Below, piece after piece: positions 6,271 to 9,451 of a stretch of DNA of 9,451 nucleotides. The stretch's first letter is position 1. Every line of letters begins with the position of its first letter. Source of the stretch: Gemmobacter sp. (GTDB lineage Bacteria; Pseudomonadota; Alphaproteobacteria; Rhodobacterales; Rhodobacteraceae); NCBI GenBank assembly GCA_030656535.1, contig JAUSPL010000065.1:1-9451 (forward strand), given 5' to 3'. The notes under the pieces are model-generated. The model was not told the DNA's origin. It saw nothing but the letters and a program-made list of their open reading frames with translations, and did no database searches. The translations under genes and the position numbers were made by a program.

Positions 6271-8160
6271 TCAGCCCGGGTTGAAGAAGTCGTGGATGAT
6301 CTTTGCCATCGCTTCGGATATGCCCTCGACCGCTGTCAGATCAGGCAGGCCCGCGCGGCTTACCGCCTTGGCCGACCCGAAATGCGCAAGCAGCGCACGT
6401 TTGCGGGCAGCGCCAATGCCGGGAATGTCATCCAAAGGCGTCGCGCTGACCGCCTTGGCGCGCTTTGCCCGGTGCGCCCCGATGGCAAAGCGGTGCGCCT
6501 CATCGCGCAGACGCTGGACAAAGTACAGCACCGGGTCGTTGCGCTGCAGCGCCTTGACCGGCTGGCCAACGCGGTGGAATTCCTCTTTGCCCTGATCGCG
6601 GTCGATGCCCTTGGCAACCCCGATGAACGGCACATCATCCACTCCAAGCCCGGCCAGCACCTCGGCCACTGCAGATACCTGCCCAGCACCGCCATCAATC
6701 AGCAACAGATCTGGCCATGCGCCGGTTTCCCGGTCCGGGTCGTCCTTTATCAGACGCTCGAACCGGCGGGTCAGAACCTCTTTCATCATCCCGAAATCGT
6801 CACCGGGGGTAAGATCCGCGCCCTTGATATTGAATTTGCGGTATTCGCCCTTCATCAACCCATCAGGCCCCGCCACGACCATACCGCCGACCGCATTGGT
6901 GCCCATGATATGGCTGTTATCATAGATTTCGATGCGCTTCGGTGGGGTCTCCAATCCGAACGCCTCGGCCAATCCCGCCAGAAGCTTGCTTTGTGCCGTG
7001 GTTTCCGCCAACCGACGTCCCAGACTTTCGCGGGCGTTGCGCGCCGCGTTTTCCACAAGCTCGGCCTTTTCGCCCCGCTGCGGCACGGCGATTTCAACCT
7101 TGCGGCCCGCACGATCCGTCAGCAGTTGGCCCAGCAGGTCGGGGTCTTCGACCTGGTGTGACATAAGGATCAACCTGGGCGGCTCCTTGTTGTCATAGAA
7201 CTGCGCGATGAAGGCTTGCAGGATCTCCGGCTCTTCGGCCCCTGCCCCGGTCCGGGGGTAAAAATCGCGATTGCCCCAGCTTTGGTTGGCACGGATGAAA
7301 AACACCTGCACACAGGCCTGCCCGCCCTCCAGATGCAACGCGATGACATCGGCCTCGGGCACACTGCGTGGGTTGATGCCCTGTACCTGCTGCACGCTGG
7401 TCAACGCGCTGATGCGGTCGCGCAGGGCGGCCGCACGTTCGTATTCCATCGCCTCTGCGGCCTCGGACATCGCCTTGGCAAGGTCGGATTGAACCGTGGT
7501 GGTGCGCCCTTCCAGAAAGCGGCGGGCGTCATGGACAAGATCGGCATAGTCGGTGTCGGACACCATCCCCGTGCAAGGCCCGGCACAGCGTTTGATCTGA
7601 TACAGCAAGCAGGGCCGGGTCCGGCTGGAAAACACCGCGTCCGTGCAGGTCCGCAACAAGAACACCCGCTGCAATTGGTTCAAGGTGCGGTTGACCGCGC
7701 CTGCGCTTGCAAATGGCCCATAGTAGTGACCCTTTTGGCTGCGCTTGCCGCGGTGTTTGCCGATCTGAGGATAGGGGTGGTCGCTGGTGATCAGAATATT
7801 GGGGAACGACTTGTCGTCGCGCATCAACACGTTGTAGCGCGGCTTCAACTGCTTGATCAGATTCTGTTCCAACAGCAAGGCCTCGACCTCTGTTCGGGTC
7901 GTCAGGAACATCATCGCCGTGGTTTCCTGGATCATCCGGGCGATGCGCCCCGAATGCCCCGACTGACGCGCATAGTTGGACACCCGCGCCTTCAGATTGC
8001 GGGCCTTGCCGACGTACAGCACCTCGGACGCTGCATTCAGCATACGGTAAACCCCGGGCGATCCGTCAAGCTGTCGCACTTGCGCCGCAATCAGCGCATG
8101 TCCGGTCAGCGCCGGTTCGAGCGATGGATGTTCATCTTGCACAGGGGGCATATCCGTCAT
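6271..8160 (-). CDS. uvrC: Excinuclease ABC subunit C (UvrC)
   Basis: A 629-residue protein: the dual nuclease of nucleotide excision repair that cuts 3' and then 5' of a UvrB-marked lesion. The N-terminal GIY-YIG domain has GVYRML (36-41), VLYVGKARNLKARV (48-61) and E98 in LLLEQNLIKQLKPRYN. Four cysteines, C172, C184, C192 and C196, have the C-X11-C-X7-C-X3-C spacing of the UvrC iron-sulphur ligands. The UVR/UvrB-binding helix pair is at 226-257 (MEYERAAALRDRI). The RNase H-like 5' nuclease domain carries D414 (EIYDNSH), D489 (LLLIDGGAGQ) and H556 (DEAHRFAI). A C-terminal helix-hairpin-helix pair lies at 577-629 (IPGIGAARKRALLAHFG and VEGISEAMAKIIHDFF). The length is close to E. coli UvrC (610) with a slightly longer N-terminus. 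The ribosome binding site is weak (ACGGA), and M4 is an alternative start. The gene converges with the glycosyltransferase. Confidence 0.98.
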   Translation of the reverse strand: MTDMPPVQDEHPSLEPALTGHALIAAQVRQLDGSPGVYRMLNAASEVLYVGKARNLKARVSNYARQSGHSGRIARMIQETTAMMFLTTRTEVEALLLEQNLIKQLKPRYNVLMRDDKSFPNILITSDHPYPQIGKHRGKRSQKGHYYGPFASAGAVNRTLNQLQRVFLLRTCTDAVFSSRTRPCLLYQIKRCAGPCTGMVSDTDYADLVHDARRFLEGRTTTVQSDLAKAMSEAAEAMEYERAAALRDRISALTSVQQVQGINPRSVPEADVIALHLEGGQACVQVFFIRANQSWGNRDFYPRTGAGAEEPEILQAFIAQFYDNKEPPRLILMSHQVEDPDLLGQLLTDRAGRKVEIAVPQRGEKAELVENAARNARESLGRRLAETTAQSKLLAGLAEAFGLETPPKRIEIYDNSHIMGTNAVGGMVVAGPDGLMKGEYRKFNIKGADLTPGDDFGMMKEVLTRRFERLIKDDPDRETGAWPDLLLIDGGAGQVSAVAEVLAGLGVDDVPFIGVAKGIDRDQGKEEFHRVGQPVKALQRNDPVLYFVQRLRDEAHRFAIGAHRAKRAKAVSATPLDDIPGIGAARKRALLAHFGSAKAVSRAGLPDLTAVEGISEAMAKIIHDFFNPG

Positions 8161-8236
8161 GTTTTATCCGTCGATTCTCGGGATTGTGCTGCAACCTTAT
8201 CGGCGGCGGGGCAAGAGAAAAGCTGTCCACCTTTTC

Positions 8237-8245
8237 TGTGGATAA
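8237..8245 (-). promoter_or_regulatory. DnaA box (TTATCCACA on the minus strand)
   Basis: TGTGGATAA on the plus strand is the complement of the high-affinity DnaA box TTATCCACA, a nine-of-nine match. It sits about 77-85 bp upstream of the uvrC start codon. GTCCAC (8225-8230) faces it as a partial mirror. Near matches are TTAGGCACA (8317-8325, one mismatch) and AGTGGACAA (8426-8434, two mismatches on the opposite strand). A single good box is more consistent with DnaA-linked regulation or chance than with an origin. Confidence 0.4.
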
Positions 8246-8325
8246 GTCTGGTGACAACATTCCGGAAGCGCCGATTTTTCCTTGTTTCCAGCACAGTTCG
8301 TTAACATGCCCAATTTTTAGGCACA

Positions 8326-8353
8326 AAATCAAGGCATTGATTTCATTATGAAA
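8326..8353. repeat. Two abutting AT-rich palindromes
   Basis: AAATCAA (8326-8332) and TTGATTT (8337-8343) are perfect 7-bp arms around GGCA. Sharing the last TTT, a second palindrome, TTTCAT-T-ATGAAA, runs 8341-8353. They could be regulator half-sites, or a weak AU-rich hairpin ending the dehydrogenase transcript on the minus strand about 120 nt after its stop. Confidence 0.4.
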
Positions 8354-8469
8354 ATTGTTTTACCACTGGCAAATCCCTGAAACGCTTGGCAGAATCGTTA
8401 CAGAACAAAACAGCGGTGTGACACAGTGGACAAGTCAAGCCCGCTCTTTGGTCTTTGCCCCTGCGGAAC

Positions 8470-9246
8470 CTATTCAAGACCAAGGACATCAGGGGTTTGC
8501 CATGCCAGATGCTGACCGCCATCGGGGCACAAAAGCTGCCCCGTCACGCTGCGGGCATCCAGAAAGTACCCAAGCGCAGCTGTCATGTCGGATGGGCCTG
8601 CCCCGCGGCCCAGAACCGTTGCTGCGCGCTGTCTGGCAAAGTGCTCGGCGCTTTGACGCGCGCCCTGCAAGGTCGGACCCGGCCCGATCGCATTGACCCT
8701 GATCCGTGGCGCCAAGGCCTGCGCCGCCGTGCGGGTGAACGCCCAAAGACCCATTTTCGCAATGGTATAGGACATGAATTCCGGCGTCAGCTTGTGAACC
8801 CGCTGATCCAACATGTTGATCACCAACCCGGTCGCAACCGGTTCGCCCATGTCATCCGTCTCGGCCGGTGGCACCTGCGCCGCAAAAGCCTGAGTCAGCA
8901 CCACAGGCGCGCGCAGGTTCGATTCCATGTGCCGGTCCCAGCTGCGGCGGGTCAGGGAACCCATGCTGTCATGTTCAAAGATCGAGGCGTTGTTGATCAG
9001 AACCGTCAGCGGGCTGCCAAGGCCCGCCACCGCGCGGGGGATCAGGGCGTCAACCTGCGACTCATCCAACAGATCAGCCTGCAACGTCACGGCCCGGCGC
9101 CCCATGGCGCGTATCTCGTGTGCGACCGCCTCGGCTTCGGCAGCAGAGGTGGAATAGTGCACCGCGACATCATGACCGCGCCCGGCCAGATACAGCGCCA
9201 TTGCGCGGCCCAGCCGCTTGCCTGCCCCCGTGACCAGCGCCGCCAT
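8470..9246 (-). CDS. Short-chain dehydrogenase/reductase, pteridine reductase (FolM/PTR1)-like
   Basis: A 258-residue NAD(P)H-dependent Rossmann-fold reductase. The cofactor motif TGAGKRLGR (6-14) is the basic version typical of pteridine reductases, followed by VAVHYSTSAAEAEA (27-40) and QADLLDE (56-62). NNAS is at 85-88 and the structural N at 110. In the active site the usual Ser is replaced: INMLDQRV places D147 thirteen residues before Y160, with K164 four later (SYTIAK). This is the same D-Y-K spacing I recall for Leishmania PTR1 (D181, Y194, K198). IRVNAIGPGPTL (182-193) and VTGQLLCPDGGQHL (234-247) complete the SDR pattern. The likely role is reduction of dihydropteridines or dihydrofolate/dihydromonapterin. 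The frame stays open upstream to 9372, but the start at 9246 puts the glycine motif at the N-terminus and overlaps the upstream gene's stop by one base. Confidence 0.88.
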   Translation of the reverse strand: MAALVTGAGKRLGRAMALYLAGRGHDVAVHYSTSAAEAEAVAHEIRAMGRRAVTLQADLLDESQVDALIPRAVAGLGSPLTVLINNASIFEHDSMGSLTRRSWDRHMESNLRAPVVLTQAFAAQVPPAETDDMGEPVATGLVINMLDQRVHKLTPEFMSYTIAKMGLWAFTRTAAQALAPRIRVNAIGPGPTLQGARQSAEHFARQRAATVLGRGAGPSDMTAALGYFLDARSVTGQLLCPDGGQHLAWQTPDVLGLE

Positions 9247-9451
9247 CAGATCACCAACGAAACGGCATAAACGCCGTATGCCCCGATCATGCCCACACCC
9301 ATCATCCGCCCCATATCCCTTTTGCCAAGAACGAAGGGTGCCAGCACCAGTGACGCCCCCAACATGATCCACAAATCAAAGCGCAGCAGTTCTTGTGGGA
9401 CCGGAAGATCGCCAAACAGACCAGCGACGCCGATGATCCCAAGCAGGTTGA
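9246..9451 (-). CDS. Calcium/sodium antiporter (YrbG-like), C-terminal end (5' part outside window)
   Basis: Reading the minus strand from base 9449 gives 67 residues to a TGA at 9248-9246. The text starts NLLGIIGVAGLFGDLPVP, continues 'ELLRFDLWIMLGASLVLAPF' and ends with the hydrophobic MMGVGMIGAYGVYAVSLVI. This matches the end of K+-dependent-type Na+/Ca2+ exchanger family proteins (CaxA/YrbG), where NLL follows the conserved GSNIF of the second alpha repeat. Two further transmembrane helices then close the protein. The family is an inner-membrane Ca2+ exporter driven by Na+ or H+. The stop codon overlaps the ATG of the dehydrogenase gene (TGATG), suggesting cotranscription. The assignment rests on this short tail only. 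Confidence 0.75.
   Translation of the reverse strand, partial: NLLGIIGVAGLFGDLPVPQELLRFDLWIMLGASLVLAPFVLGKRDMGRMMGVGMIGAYGVYAVSLVI

Larger units (their letters stand above)
8161..8469. promoter_or_regulatory. 309-bp intergenic region upstream of uvrC
   Basis: No gene is visible here. The stretch is noticeably richer in A+T than the flanking genes, especially 8260-8375. It should hold the uvrC promoter (minus strand) and the 3' end of the dehydrogenase transcript. I see no strong sigma-70 pair. It contains a perfect DnaA box and two adjoining palindromes, listed separately. Confidence 0.5.

Noticed and set aside
7216..8304. Plus-strand open frame of 362 codons opposite uvrC
   Set aside because: It overlaps conserved uvrC codons throughout, has no recognisable domain and starts inside the gene without a ribosome binding site.
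8326..8343. FNR/CRP-type site
   Set aside because: FNR sites read TTGAT-N4-ATCAA. Here the half-sites are inverted (ATCAA-N4-TTGAT), so the match is only superficial.
8161..8469. Replication origin
   Set aside because: Only one exact DnaA box and one near match are present, with no box cluster and no dnaA, dnaN, repABC or parAB nearby.
8455..9270. Plus-strand open frame of 271 codons opposite the dehydrogenase
   Set aside because: Covers a strong SDR gene on the other strand and shows no motif of its own.
9247..9372. Upstream extension of the dehydrogenase frame to an ATG at 9372
   Set aside because: It overlaps the antiporter coding sequence and would push the N-terminal TGAGKRLG motif 42 residues inward, unlike the family.

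Overview
The window is a GC-rich bacterial chromosomal segment. Gene content, signal peptides and codon bias suggest an alphaproteobacterium, probably of the Rhodobacterales/Roseobacter type. This is inferred from protein resemblance only; there is no rRNA or other phylogenetic marker. No tRNA, rRNA, CRISPR array, insertion sequence or phage gene was found.

Left block (1-4491, all +): the C-terminal part of an SsuD-type flavin-dependent monooxygenase overlaps by one base an aldo/keto reductase of the YdhF/SmoB type. After a 110-bp gap come a complete TRAP transporter in the order small permease, large permease, periplasmic binding protein. The natural reading is one uptake-and-desulfonation unit. 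TRAP imports an organosulfonate, the monooxygenase splits the C-S bond to give an aldehyde plus sulfite, and the reductase converts the aldehyde to an alcohol. The monooxygenase/reductase pair resembles the core of the sulfoquinovose monooxygenase (sulfo-SMO) pathway, but with a TRAP system in place of an ABC importer. This is the most interesting part of the window. The substrate is an inference.

Middle block (4492-6147): a convergent intergenic region with two strong hairpins is followed by a small secreted protein of unknown function on the minus strand. A short divergent promoter region with an imperfect inverted repeat separates it from a stand-alone GT-A/GT8-like glycosyltransferase on the plus strand. 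An 8-bp inverted repeat spans the glycosyltransferase stop codon.

Right block (6271-9451, all -): uvrC of nucleotide excision repair is complete, including its four-cysteine Fe-S ligand pattern. Upstream of it lies a 309-bp AT-richer gap with one perfect DnaA box and two abutting palindromes. Beyond the gap is a short-chain dehydrogenase with the Asp-Tyr-Lys catalytic pattern of pteridine reductases (FolM/PTR1-like). It overlaps by one base the end of a calcium/sodium antiporter gene that runs off the right edge.
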